Source of the DNA: Pelagophyceae sp. CCMP2097
Taxonomy: Eukaryota; Sar; Pelagophyceae
Assembly: GCA_026770575.1 (NCBI GenBank)
Contig: MU657168.1
Span: 782,953 to 846,952, forward strand
Reading direction: 5' to 3'
DNA: 64,000 bases
This document shows, piece after piece, positions 30,544 through 41,671 of the stretch. The translations under genes and the position numbers were made by a program. Every line of letters starts with the position of its first letter. The stretch's first letter is position 1. Below the pieces are notes generated by a model that was not told where the DNA came from, made no database searches, and saw only the letters and a program-made list of their open reading frames with translations.

Positions 30544-33500
30544 ATGGCCACGACGGTCTACGAGTGCCTCCTCTCCAACGTCGTCGCGCTGGACCTGCCT
30601 TCGTCGGCGACGGCGCAGAGCCCGTTTTTGACGCTCGCAGTCGGCCGGACGACGGTCCGGACCACGGCGCGGCGAGACGCCGGCTCCGACGCCACCTGGG
30701 AGTGAGCGGCGCGCGTCCTTTGCGGATAGGCCGGGTGGCTCGTCTCGACGCCGGTGCGTAGGGATGAGACGCTCACGCTCCGCATCGACACCGACACCTG
30801 GGCCGCGCCGCGGGCGCAGCTCTCGGCAGCCGTGCTCTGCGACGACCAACGCAGTGCGTCGATGCGGGCGACGTCGGAGAGGACGACAGAGCGCGTCGAC
30901 TTTAGCGACGCTGGGCCGCGCGACGCTGCCCGTCTCGGCGCTGTACGCCGCCGTCGGCAGCTCCAAGCAGCTGACGCTCCAGCTCGAGAGCACCGGCTCG
31001 GCCGACGCGGGGACGCTCTCCATGTCCTGCGAGGTGCGGCCCGAAGCGCATTTGCACACCCCGACGGTGACTTGCAGGTGAAGCAGCTGACGGTGGCCGC
31101 CCGCGCGGAGCCGCTCCGGCCGCCGTCGTCGTTCAACGCGCTGAGCGTGGACACGGCGCAGGCCTACGATTTGTCGGATTCCGGTGACTCGGGCCGCTCG
31201 GACGCGCCAGAGCCGGAACCGCCAGAGCCGAAGCTGCCGCTCCTCAAGGCCCCGCTGCTCAAGGCGCGGCCCGCGGCGGTTGCGGCGCCCAAGCCCGCGG
31301 CCATCGTGCCGGGCCGGGTGGCGGCGCCTTCGGAGTTTGTCACGAAGCGCGTCGCGCGGGAGCGCGCGGCAGCGGCGATTGTCGAAGCGGCGCGCGAGCT
31401 ACCGCAGGAAGAGCAGTGGCCAATCGCGGACGCAATATTAGCCTCGTCCATCGAGCGCTACGTCGGCGAGTGCTCGCGCGCGGGGGTGCAGCAGAACAAC
31501 TTGAAGGCGTACAAAAGCTTCCTCGCGCGCGCCGACGTGATGAAAGGCCTCGCCGCGGGCAAGAGGCTCGACGCCGCCTCGGCGACGGCGACGGTTGTCT
31601 TGAAGGCGCGCGACCGCGCCGACGCCGAAAACGCCAGCAGACACGCTCTCCAAGCGCTCGAGTCGGACCGCTTTGAGCCCGTCTTTCTCGACGAAAGCTC
31701 TGAAAACCCAACCTCTGAGAACCAGTCCACGTTCGACTTTCGTGCCTCTGCAGAATGGCAGAAATCGGCCGACTTGCAGGGCGGCAAGCCACACCAGAAT
31801 TCGGCGCAAGTGCGGTCCGCACGAAAAGCCGTGCGCAAGAAGCGCCTCGGCGAGCTGCTCTCCGCCAAGCCGCTGGCGTCGCCGCGGAGCTACGCGGCGC
31901 ACAAGCGCGCGCTGGCGGAGCTGGACGCGGAGTTGGAGGCCGAGGCCGAACTGCCCCCAGTGCTCTTGGACGCCGTGGCCTGGCCTTGGCGCCGCCTGGA
32001 CGACGCCGCAGACGGAAGCGCAGATGGAAGCGAAAGCTGGTTCAACCCGGACACAAAGGAGCGCCGGGCCGTGCCGCCGCGCGCCTGGGAGGCGCGCCTC
32101 GAGCTCTTGGAGCGCGTCAAGCCCTTTGGCCGCGTCGACCGCGCGTCGGACCGCGGGGCGCCGCAGCTCGACGCGGCGACCGAGGCCGTGGTGCGGGCGC
32201 AGCGGCGCCTCGGGGCGCGCGACGTTGGCTGGGAGTGGGAGGAGGACGAGGGCGAGGCGCGGCGAAGACGCTATGGCCGCAAGCAGAAAGGTGCGATGGC
32301 CGCAGAAGCTCTGGCGCTGCGCAATCTTCGACCGACGGACTCGGAAGCCGTCGCGGACACCATGGTATGGCTCGTCGCAGAGGCGGAAAGGCGCTTCTGG
32401 GCCGCCGACGCCGCATCAAAGCGCGCGGAGAGGCGGAACAAGCGTTGTGCGACGCATCCCGCCGTGGGAGCGCGCCACCTCAAGCCCCTCGTCTCCCGCG
32501 GCGGCCGAGCCAAGTGCTGCGACCTGCCCTTTGTGCCGATGCGCCTCTCCGCGGCGGGCCGAAACGCGCTGCCCGAAGATGCAAACATTTACCGCCGCGC
32601 AGTCGACGCGCGAAATCAAGAGTCGCAGGCGCGCGCCAACGAAATCCGCGACTACGACGACGCGGTGCGCGAGGCGCACCTCCGCGGCCCGCTCGGCCGC
32701 AAAAGAACGCTGAGCCAGTTGGAGGCCCCAGAAGGGTGGCAGCCCGCGGGCCGCGCGGAGCGGCTGCGCGCGCGGCTGCGAAGGCTGCGTCTGCCGGGGG
32801 CTTTGGTTTCCGCGGGCCGCACTTTGGCGCCGTTGGCAGACGCCGTCTCGAAGAGGTACCCGGACCTTCCGGCGGCGGCGGCGGCAGTCCGGGCCAACGT
32901 CGACGCTTATAACGACAAGGCAGCCCCATCCCCGCCGCCGCCGGCGACCATGACCGCCCGAATCACACTCGACCTCGCCTGTTTTCTGCCGGCGCCCTAC
33001 ATCGTCGTCCGGAACGCAAAGGCGGCGAAACGGCCGGCGCCTGCTGTTTCAGACGGCGACGAACGGAGCTTGTTATCCGATGTCTCGGAGCCCGGCGGCG
33101 GCGGCGGCCTGCCCTACCGCCTCGACGCGTCGCAACGCGAGGCCTTTGAGCTGCGGCTGCGCACCGACGTGGCGTTGGCCGCCGGCGTGCCCGTCGGGCG
33201 AGTCGTCATCGACGAGCTCCAGACCATGAGACGCGTCGCGCCGCTCGTCCACCCGCCGGACAACGCCCACGCCGCCAAGGCCGCCGCTGCGGCGCATCGC
33301 ACGGGCGCCAGCGACGACGACGGCGTCTCTGAGTCCAAGGAGGATGCACTGTCTGGCGAGGATGCGCTGTCTGGCAGTGGCGCTGGCAGTGGCGATGCGG
33401 GCGTCTCAGAGTCTAAGCCCGACGCGCGCTTTTCGGACGGCGAGACGGCCGAGGGGACCTTTGACAACGACGCGTCGTCGAGGAGCCTCAACGGCGCAAC

Positions 33501-35183
33501 TTCGCCGACGAAGCGCCGCTTCGTCTTTGGGAAGAAGATCCGCGGCGGCGCGCCGATGCGGGCTGAGGGGAGCGACGACGGCGCCGCGAATCGGCAGCTG
33601 CCGCGCCTCTTCCGCCGGTCAGTAGACTTGGACGATGCGGGCCTGGCGGCGCCCAAGGACGACGACTTTTACGACGACCTCTCGCTCATCACCGACTCGC
33701 TCACTGACTTTCGCTCGCTCGAGTACGGTGTCCGGCAAGGCTCCGTGTATGCCGGCTCCCAGGAAAGCGTGGACGAGGCGCGGTCCTCGGTGGTTTTCGG
33801 CGCGGACGAGGCGCCGGAGCCGCTTCGCGTCGCGGAGCGGCGCGGGTCCCTCGTCGCGGAGCGGCGCGGGTCGCGCGTCATCCAGGACCCGCGCATCTCG
33901 ACGTGCGACACCGTCCCGGCGCCAAAGCCGCGTTTCCCGGACCCGCGGGCCGTCGCCGCCGACGCGCGCGCCGTGCGAAACAAGAAGGCCCTCGGCTGGA
34001 CGGCGGACGAGGCAAACCTCGTCGTGGCGAGGCTGTGTATCGTCCACGATGCTACCGCGATCCAATGCGCAGAGGCAGTCGTGCGTCAGTCTGTCGACTC
34101 TGCTTCGCCTTTGAGGCGCGGCAAAGTGACGTGCTGCGCCGTCCGCGCTTTTTGCGCCGCGACGAGCGAAGCGGCGTTGCACAAGTCGTGGCCGCACTAC
34201 TGGTGCCATTCCGTCTCCCCAGTCTTCTTCGGCTACAAGACGCGGAGGTTCGAAGCCCTCCGAGGCGCGGCACCAAAGGAGGACGCTTTGCTCCTCGAGG
34301 ACGCTGGCGACGCAGAGGAGGAGGACTGGCAGACGTTTGTCCTCGAGGGCGGCAGAGCGGCAAAGGTCTCCGACGGCTTCATCGACGAAGGGTTCGAGGA
34401 TGCGCGAAACCGGCGTCGGCGGAGTCGCAGGAATCACTGAGTGATCCCAGGGGTGGCCGTATGCCTCGACAGACGCTTGCGTAGGCGCTTGCGCCGACGG
34501 CGCTGACCAACGCCTTGCTCGTCAAGCGCCAGGCGGCGGCGATTGAGGCGGACGTGGCGCACAGCAAGGCGGCGATGCAGGCGCGCGTGGGCCTCGACGG
34601 CCTGATGCACGCGACGCCGGCGATGCTCTCGGCGCTGCGGAAAAAAGAGCGCCGAGCGCTACAATTTAAAGCAAGGCAACGTTACGAGAAGAATCAGCTG
34701 GCAAAGCACCAAATCGAAGAGCAGCCGGAGTGGTGGCGAAGACGGCGCGGCTCCAAGCTCGCGCGCGAGGCGCGGGAGCTCGCGCTCGGCGATTTGATCA
34801 CGAGCGCGGCCCAAGACCTTGGCAAGCGGCAGCGGCAGCTCATCGACCGGCGCTTGGCCGAGGAGGCGCGTCGATCGCACCGCCGGCGCGGCGCGGCGTG
34901 GCGCGCGCGCGGCATCATGCTCCGGTTCTGGCTGACCAAGACACTTTCAAAGAAGTCTTCAGAGCCCACGCGGCTCCGCGAAATCATGGCGCGGTCCCTC
35001 GCCGACGACCGAGCCGCAGAGGACGCCGCCGCGTACGAGGCCGACTACGAGTCGTACGAGGCGCGCGAGGCCGTCCGCGAGGCGAAGAAGCGGAGCCTGC
35101 GCCAAGTCGAGGCCGCCCTGCGCCAACTCCACCGAGAAGCCTCGTCCGACGGCGAGCGCCCGCGTCCTCTGGACCGCTTTTGA
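30544..35183 (+). CDS. C2-domain protein with WW-like motif
   Basis: Exons 30544-30701, 30762-30853, 30906-31033, then 31078 onward; introns 60, 52 and 44 bp. Splicing rebuilds a C2 domain: 'LLSNVVALDLPSS', 'SPFLTLAVG', 'TWEDETLTLRI', 'LGRATLPVSAL', 'LSMSCEV'. The usual Ca-binding Asp loops are poor, so it may bind lipid or protein without calcium. Around residue 440 a WW-like pattern appears ('WPWRRLDD...SWFNPDTKERRAVPPRAW'). The rest is low-complexity and helical. The long exon reaches a stop at 34440, but a separate exon from 34485 ('ALAPTALTNALLVK', coiled coil to 35183) most likely joins via an earlier donor near 34354 (AAG|GTCTCC); this junction is uncertain. It may also continue into the kinase-like exon at 35270. 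Confidence 0.6.
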
Positions 35184-35269
35184 GGGATGTGTGAGGCGGG
35201 GGACGACCCTCGGGCGCGAAAGGCGGGTGATTGTCGGATGGGAGGATTGTGACGTGCTCGGTACTAGGT

Positions 35270-37885
35270 TATGATGAGTTCGATACCAACGCCGGCGCCG
35301 TCTTCAAGCGCGATTTGTACGCCACGATGTGCGCGGCGCCGACGTGCGTCTGGGCGCGGCGCGGCGCGCAGCAGAAGGCGCTCGGGCCGCTGCTCCTCGA
35401 CGCCGATTTTGCAAAGGCTTTTCTCCTCTTCCCCGTCGACCGGCCGGGCGCCGTCTCCGAAGACGAATTCGTCCTCTTCGGCCTCGCGGTATCCGACTTG
35501 GAGCCGCGCTACGCGAAAGCGAAGCTCGAGCTGTCGCAGAAACACGTCAAGACGAAGCAAACCAAGCAGCTGGCGACCATCGAGTCGGCGACCATCGAGT
35601 CGTCGACGGAACTCGTTTCCGTGGCGCCAGAGGCCTCCGTCGAGGCCTCCGTCGAGGCGTCGACGGCGGAGGTGTTGACGGCCGAGGCCTCGGCGGCGAC
35701 AGCCTCCGAGGCGCCGAAAAAGGGCTTTTACGACGACCTCTCGGCAGCGGAGATGCTGGTCGACTCTATCGCGGTCATGTCGTCGCTGCAATGGCTGTCC
35801 GTGGCGCCGGACGCGGCCGTCTTCGACCGAGGCGGCGACAAGACGGTTCGACACTGGTCGCTGGCGCACACGCACGTTCGCATCACCCTCGGCGGCCCGG
35901 CGTACTGCGGCATCTGCCGACGCAGACGCGTCGCAGAGAGCTTTCGACAAGTCGCCCAGCGAGAGGCCGACTGGCGTGCAGAACACTGGGCGATTTACAA
36001 AAAAAAACTCCTCGACGAGCACCTCCCCGGCCACGCCTTTACAATCGCTGCCGAGCGCGAGCGGCGAAGAGCGGCCGCCGCGGACCACGCGGCCGTTTCC
36101 GCTGCCGCGCAGCGGCTCTGCGACGCAGTCGCGGAGCGCTTCGAGCCAGCAGAGATCTGCGGCACCGTCGTGCGAGCCATCGTCGCCGCCGTCGGCGCCG
36201 CCGCCGCCGCCGCCGTCGGCACTGCCGGCGCCGGCGCCGTGCCGCGGCCGGGTGCCGACGCTCCGCGGCCCAAGCCGCTCGTGGAGCTGTACAAAGACGA
36301 GATGAAGAAGGAGCTGCGCCTCACCTTTGGCAAGCACGGCGTGCCGGCGGCGGCGCAGGCGCAAAAGCGGCCGCCGAGGCGGCCGAGCCTCCAGGTGGTC
36401 CGGTACTCCAACGCCTCGCTCCGGTCCGACGAGGCCTCTAACGCCTCTTTCGGATCGTCGCTGACGCTCGCGTCGTCCAAAGCGTCCATGGCGGCGTCGA
36501 ACACGTCAACGGCGGCGTCGAACGTGTCGATGGCGTCGAACGCGTCGAACGCGTCGCTCGCCTCGTCAAATGCGTCGTCGCTCGCCTTGGCGGCGGCGCG
36601 CGGCGGCCGCGGCGCGCTGGGCGGCTACCAGCGGTCCGCGAGTCTGCTGCGCAAGGGCGTGCTCATGGGCGGCGTCTTCGGGTCCCTTCTTCAAAAGGAG
36701 CGCGACAAGGAGCGCGACGCGGCGCTGGTCCTGTCGCGCTACGAGGCGGCGGCGTTGGAAGTCGAAGAGTCGGAGAGGTGCCTGATGGCGAGGTGCGAGG
36801 CCGAGGTCCGCGTCGTCGCCGAGGCGAGGCGCGCTGCTGCCGAGGCGCCGCGGCTCCAGCAGCAGGAGCTGGGCCAGAGGGCCATGGCCGAGCTGCTGGC
36901 GACGCTGGCCGCGATTGGCGCGCGGCCGGAACTGACCAAGCTGCGCTGGGTCGAGACGCTGGCGCAAGCGCCGACGTCGTACGCCCACATCTGCCGCGAC
37001 CCGACGTCTCAAAGGCGCGTCCAGGTCCGCATGCTCGCTTTGACGCACGATGCCGACGTGGCGACGGTCGTCGACGCCGCCGACCACGTCCGCCGAAAGT
37101 TTTCCAGGGCCAAGTCCGTCGTAAACATCACGGGCGTGCACACGCACAAGGTCGAGGCCTTTAATTTGGCCGGGTCGTTGTCGGGCGCGTCGTGGATCGT
37201 TTTAGTGGTTTCCGAGTTTGACTTCAAGTCTCGCCTCGTCGACGCTTTACAGTTTTCCGAGGCGGGGCAATTGCAGGTCTGGGCGCACCAGGTCGCTGCC
37301 GCTCTGGCGCAGCTGCACCGCGAGGGCGTGCTGCACCGCGAACTGACCCCCGAATCCGTCTACCTCCACGAAGATGGCCACGCCGTCATCGACAACTTCC
37401 TCTGGATGTCAGAGGCGCGCAAACCCGGCTGCGCTTATTCGCACGGCCGAAACGACTACGGCGGCGGCCTCGGCCTCGTCTCGCCAGAGGTGGAGAGAGG
37501 GTCGGCGGGCCTCTCGGACAAGGCGGACGTCTGGGCCTTTGGGTGCTGTCTCTTCCGATGGGCCGCGGGCGCGCTGCCGCAACTCGAGGGCCGCCGCATC
37601 GAAGATGTAGTGCGCGACGTGCCCAACCGCTTTCCGAAGTGCATTTCCACAGCGATAGTGATGGCGCTGCAGCAAAGGCCGCAGAGCCGCGCTTCTTCAG
37701 CCACCATCGCCACGACGCTCAAGCCCGCGCCCGCGGCGTTTGCGCACGCCGTGCCGCCGGACCAGCTGAAAGCGCACCTCGAATCGCAGTTGGAAAAGGA
37801 GGCGCGCGAGGCCAAAAGGCGCGCCAAGCTCGGGACCCCGACGCGCAAGCAGAGGCAGAAGATCGTGGCCAAGCAGGGGCACTGA
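35270..37885 (+). CDS. pseudokinase-domain protein
   Basis: The exon appears to start at an acceptor (GGTACTAG|GTTATGATGAG); the first in-frame ATG is only at ~35326, so it probably belongs to the gene upstream or has an unseen first exon. About 870 aa. Residues ~1-70 look EF-hand-like. The middle has SNAS-type serine repeats and coiled coil. The last 300 residues are a protein kinase fold with all key residues changed: the VAIK-like lysine is Arg ('VQVRML'), HRD is HRE ('VLHRELTPESVYLH'), DFG is DNF ('AVIDNFLW'); the APE-like 'LVSPEVERG' and 'SDKADVWAFGCCLFRW' are kept. It should therefore be a scaffold or allosteric partner, not an active kinase. Confidence 0.7.
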   Translation, partial: YDEFDTNAGAVFKRDLYATMCAAPTCVWARRGAQQKALGPLLLDADFAKAFLLFPVDRPGAVSEDEFVLFGLAVSDLEPRYAKAKLELSQKHVKTKQTKQLATIESATIESSTELVSVAPEASVEASVEASTAEVLTAEASAATASEAPKKGFYDDLSAAEMLVDSIAVMSSLQWLSVAPDAAVFDRGGDKTVRHWSLAHTHVRITLGGPAYCGICRRRRVAESFRQVAQREADWRAEHWAIYKKKLLDEHLPGHAFTIAAERERRRAAAADHAAVSAAAQRLCDAVAERFEPAEICGTVVRAIVAAVGAAAAAAVGTAGAGAVPRPGADAPRPKPLVELYKDEMKKELRLTFGKHGVPAAAQAQKRPPRRPSLQVVRYSNASLRSDEASNASFGSSLTLASSKASMAASNTSTAASNVSMASNASNASLASSNASSLALAAARGGRGALGGYQRSASLLRKGVLMGGVFGSLLQKERDKERDAALVLSRYEAAALEVEESERCLMARCEAEVRVVAEARRAAAEAPRLQQQELGQRAMAELLATLAAIGARPELTKLRWVETLAQAPTSYAHICRDPTSQRRVQVRMLALTHDADVATVVDAADHVRRKFSRAKSVVNITGVHTHKVEAFNLAGSLSGASWIVLVVSEFDFKSRLVDALQFSEAGQLQVWAHQVAAALAQLHREGVLHRELTPESVYLHEDGHAVIDNFLWMSEARKPGCAYSHGRNDYGGGLGLVSPEVERGSAGLSDKADVWAFGCCLFRWAAGALPQLEGRRIEDVVRDVPNRFPKCISTAIVMALQQRPQSRASSATIATTLKPAPAAFAHAVPPDQLKAHLESQLEKEAREAKRRAKLGTPTRKQRQKIVAKQGH

Positions 37886-38065
37886 GCCCCGCAAAGGCCC
37901 GCCTCCTCGCGCCCCTGGATTGTGTGTGTACCCGGGTCTGTCTGTGTACCCGGGATTGTGTGCATCCCGTAATACGTCGATATTCCTCCCGCCCTCGGAC
38001 CTTCAACCTACTGCCCTCGGAAAGGCCCGGTGCGCGAGATCGCAACTCTATTAGAAAAGCGGCCC

Positions 38066-38718
38066 TTAAGAGGGCGCGATGCCGACGACGCCGCCGGCCA
38101 GGCGCGGTCCTAGAGAACCAGTCTCAAAGTTGCGACTCGGGACGACGGACCTGGGTTGCCCGTCGTGAGGGAGAGCTCGTGGCCGCCTCGTCCGAGGTCG
38201 TCCTCGCCCGACTTGACGATGATGCTGCGACCTAGGGCCGCGCCGCTCGAGGCACTTCTCCTTGGGAGCCATGAGCCGTCGCGCCTATGATGGAGTGCGG
38301 CCCGATGAGCTTCACCAGCGCGTCCTCGATGTGGACGGCGCACGTGCCATCCTGCTTGACCGTGATGTTGCCTGTGCGCCGCGCGTGCCACCGGGCGGGG
38401 GGGCGGCGGCACCCGCGCCGTCGGAGCACCCCCCAGTCGGGCTCCTCGGTCCGACGCTGGTTTCTCGCCGAGGTCGCCGACCATGCGGTCGTCTGCGTCG
38501 GGCGAGCCGTGGTTCTTGCCAAAGGGGTTGAAGTAGCCTCCCGCGGAGGTGAGGCCCTGCGCAAAGTCGCCAAAGATGTGGACGTGAAGACCGTGCAGCC
38601 CCGGCTTCAGACCCGAGATGGACCCGGCCAAGACCGTCGGCTGGTCCTCCGTCGTCTGCGACAGAGAAAGCACGCCCGCCACGCCCTCGCCGGTGAGGAT
38701 GCACGAGCACCTCGCCAT
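38066..38718 (-). CDS. Cu/Zn superoxide dismutase-like protein lacking metal ligands
   Basis: Four exons: 38469-38718, 38285-38371, 38151-38231, 38066-38109; introns 97 bp (GC-AG), 53 bp (GC-AG) and 41 bp (GT-AG). The spliced product is 153 aa, the normal SOD1 length, with 'HGLHVHIFGDF', 'MVGDLG|NITVKQDG', 'HSIIG|RSIIVKSGEDDLGRGG' and 'GNPG|PRLAGGVVGIAPS'. Compared with SOD1, His46, His48, His71 and Asp83 are present, but the bridging His63 is Tyr ('GGYFNP'), His80 is Met ('RMVGDLG') and Cu ligand His120 is Lys ('IIVKSG'). Both disulfide cysteines are also replaced (Leu, Gly). Arg143 is kept. It is probably not a dismutase; it could be a chaperone-like or other metal protein. No signal peptide. 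Confidence 0.85.
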
Positions 38719-38791
38719 GGCCGCTGGGGGATCGCCAAAGACCTTTAGCGAAAGATTTCCGGATTCCGAGTCTGTGCGTCTACTACTAAGA

Positions 38792-39199
38792 TCAAGGCAG
38801 AACGACAGCTATGCATAGGCGGGATCGATATTTGCCGGGATTTTTGCCGAAACGATAATCGACGATATTTCATCGACATTTGCCGGGATTACCGGGAAAA
38901 TCGTCGTTATTTGCTAGACTCAACACAATCTGACGCTCGCAAATACCATGTTTTTCGTCATTTCGCAATTTAATATCTCAATAAAGGCATATTTAAGATT
39001 TAATTAAATCTTATTTACGTTTGTTTTAACATATTTCTCAATAAGATTTTATAAAATCTTAATTTTGCCTTTATTGAGATATTTAAGTGTAAAAAAGTCG
39101 ATAATCGTCGATTCCCAGTCGATATTTGCCGGGATTCCTGTCGATAGTATCGACCGATATTTGCCGGAAAAGCCATCCATAGGCGTCGTTCTGCCTTGA
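38792..39199. mobile_element. 408-bp MITE with 15-bp inverted ends
   Basis: Perfect terminal inverted repeats TCAAGGCAGAACGAC / GTCGTTCTGCCTTGA bound the element, flanked by a 6-bp direct repeat CTAAGA (38786-38791 and 39200-39205) as likely target-site duplication. The interior is strikingly AT-rich against the GC-rich background and contains four copies of a GATATTTGCCGG-type motif near both ends plus a central inverted repeat (AATATCTCAATAAAGGC ... GCCTTTATTGAGATATT). No coding capacity, so it must be mobilised in trans. Confidence 0.85.
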
Positions 39200-39256
39200 C
39201 TAAGATCTAGAGCTGGACGTCCGGACATCCAGAGCCTGGCCAGCCAGGGACCGGCC

Positions 39257-40541
39257 ATGGGCCCGACGGCCGCGCTCCTGTGCTTGGCCGCGGTGGTCCT
39301 CGCCGCGCCGGCGCGGGCCTCGGAGGCGTGCAATAGCCTGGAATTGACGCTGTCTAACGGATTGGTGCTGCCTCGCGTGGGCCTCGGCACCGCTGGGCGC
39401 ATGACGGCGGCCACAGTAAAAGTGGCCCTCGCGGCAGGCGTCCGGCTCTTCGACACGGCGCAGGCATACGAGTGGTACGACGAAAAGGCAGTGGCAAACG
39501 CGCTCGCCGCGTCGGGACTGCGCCGTGAGTCGGCCCCTCTCATGATGCGGCCTCGAGCCGCGAAACAGGGTCCGAGTACGTCGTCGTGACCAAGGTGCAC
39601 CCGCGGGACCACGGCTTTTCGCGGTTTTCGCAAAAGGTCCTCGAGTCTGCACATCTTTTCGGTGGTTACGTCGACGTTGTTTTGCAACACTACCCGCGGT
39701 GCTGGGACGGACTCTGCGGCCCCGGATGGGAGAAACGCGTCGAGGGCGACTTCCGCGACTCTTGGAAAGCGCTGGAAGAGGCGTACGCAAACGGGACGGC
39801 GAAAGCGATCGGCGTCTCCAACTTTGACGTCCGCGACCTCGAATCGTTGCTCGCCGGCGCCGTCATAGTCCCGCACGTGCACCAGGGATGGATGGACCCG
39901 TTCCACCAGGACCGTGAAATGCGCCAAGCCTGCGCCGACCGCGGCATCGCCTACATGTCCTACTCGACGCTCGGCACTCAGCATCGACCAGCGTCCTTCT
40001 CTTTGCAAAAATCGTCGCAACTCGGCCTCGCAGGTGGTCGAATCGGGCCGCGGGCCCGAACCCCGTGCTGAATTCACCGGTCATCTCGGCCGCGGCCGGC
40101 GCTTTCGGCCCCGCGGCGGCGGCGCTGTCGTGGGCGCTGCAGCGCGGCGCTGTCGTGATGCCGCGGTCGTTCTCGCCGGCGCACGTGCGGTCCAACGCTG
40201 ACCTCTTCGCCGAGGGCGCTTTGCGGCTCTGCCTCGCGGAAGACGCGCTCGCGGCTATTGATGCCCTCGACGGGACGTTGGAGTCGCGGTTCGAGGCCCG
40301 GCCCGCGGTGGTCCAGGCGACGTTTTCGACGGACGTTTCCGCGGCGCTGTTCTGGGTCGACGCGACGGCGGAAATCCTCGTCGCGGCGCTCCGGCCAGGC
40401 GAAGACGTCGGCATGCAGACGTCGCAGGGACACACCTTTGTCGCGCGGGTCGCGGACGGAAACGCCCTCCAGACGTTTGTGGTGACGGCGCGGCCCGGGG
40501 CGGCGCAGGCGTTCCACGTCGAGTTCCAGCCAGAGCTCTGA
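39257..40541 (+). CDS. secreted aldo-keto reductase with VHL-like C-terminal domain
   Basis: Exons 39257-39524, 39569-39980, 40034-40541. Intron 1 is 44 bp (GT-AG) and joins 'ASGLRR' to 'SEYVVVTKV'. Intron 2 is 53 bp if GC-AG (restoring 'STLGTQ|WSNRAAG') or 41 bp if the GT at 39993 is used. A signal peptide ('LLCLAAVVLAAPARA') leads into an AKR barrel with the full tetrad: Asp in 'LFDTAQ', Tyr in 'AYEWYD', Lys in 'VVTKVHP', His in 'VVLQHYP'. After the barrel, ~75 residues ('ALFWVDATAEILVAAL', 'QTSQGHTFVARVADG') resemble the VHL beta-domain found as a repeated unit in algal proteins. NADPH-dependent carbonyl reduction in a secretory or plastid compartment is inferred. Confidence 0.78.
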
Positions 40542-40577
40542 GCGCGGTTCAAATTAATGAGTCGCACGTCTTCCGCC

Positions 40578-41474
40578 TCACTTGAGACCCACCAGAGCAG
40601 CGATCTTGGAGATGCACGTCTGCTGCGCGTCGACGGCGTTGTCGTTCGGCTTGAGGTGCGGGTACCACTCGTAGAGTTGCACGCAGACTTGCTCAAAGGC
40701 GCGGTCCACGTCGTCGTTGACGACGTACGCCTACAAAGCAACGTCTTTCGAAGCGAATTCTTTCGAAGCGAATTTTGCGACAAAACGCACGTCGAACGGC
40801 TTCGAGCCGTCGGCCGGGTGCGCAAAGTCCATCTCCGAGCCTGCGTTCTTGAGGCGCTTCTCCAGCGTCTCTTCCGTCTCCGTGCCGCGGCCGCGGAGTC
40901 GCTTCTCCAACAAATCCATCGACGGTGCTTCGACCCAGAGGTACTTTGGGCAGAGCGTCGACCGCTTCACGTTCTGCACGCCTTGCACCTGCGCCTGTAT
41001 TGTGCGGGGCCGGGCGGCGACAAGGGACGCACGTCGATGTCGAGGATGCAGACCCGGCCGTTTTGCTGGACGTCCTCCACGGCGGCCTTGGAAGTGCCGT
41101 AGTAGTTGCCGTGGACGTTGGCCGACTCGATGAAGAGGCCGGCGTCGATGTCGCGCTTCATGTTTTCCACAGTGGCAAAATGGTAATGCACGCCGTCGAC
41201 CTCGCCCGCGCGAGGCGCGCGCGTCGTGTGGCTCACGCTAAACCTAGATGAGCGCAGGTCATGAACAAACCAGAGCCGGCGGCGCCTCGAGGCTGGGAAA
41301 CGCACCCAAACGAAGCGCGATCCCAGTCCATCAGCTTGCTGATCAGCGTGCCCTGACGTGTCGCCGAGTCAAGCGCGAGTCGGACCGGATGCTCGAACCG
41401 CCGAGTGTGCGCACCTTGCCGGCACCGCTGCACCCGGCAACCACAAGTGGAGGCAGGAAGGACGCCATTCTCAT
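40578..41474 (-). CDS. guanylate kinase
   Basis: Five exons: 41415-41474, 41306-41352, 41033-41243, 40791-40994, 40578-40730; introns 62, 62, 38 and 60 bp, all GT-AG. Product 224 aa. P-loop '[12 protein letters not shown]' spans the first junction; then '[22 protein letters not shown]' (GMP-binding), '[16 protein letters not shown]', 'CILDID' and '[17 protein letters not shown]' (lid). It phosphorylates GMP to GDP. The P-loop has Cys in place of the usual Pro. Intron 3 is only 38 bp, and intron 4 contains a 15-bp tandem repeat (AATTCGCTTCGAAAG twice). Its start is ~200 bp from the divergent CobW-type gene. Confidence 0.93.
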
Positions 41475-41671
41475 GCACGACCCTCTCGTGCACGACCTCG
41501 TGGAACGACGTCGATCGCCTTTCCAGCAAGTGGCGGAGTGCTCGGTAACCTTGAGGGCCCCGATCAAATCCTACGTGTTCCGAGGGTGCTTTGCTGGCGC
41601 AGCACACTTGCTCGGGACTCGGAATTGTTTATTGAGACTTCCTGTCGCTCGGAGTGCGAGGGAGTGCAAGG

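Noticed and set aside
39981..40033. Firm GC-AG call for intron 2 of the aldo-keto reductase
   Set aside because: A GT donor at 39993 gives an equally open frame, so this case is not counted as certain.
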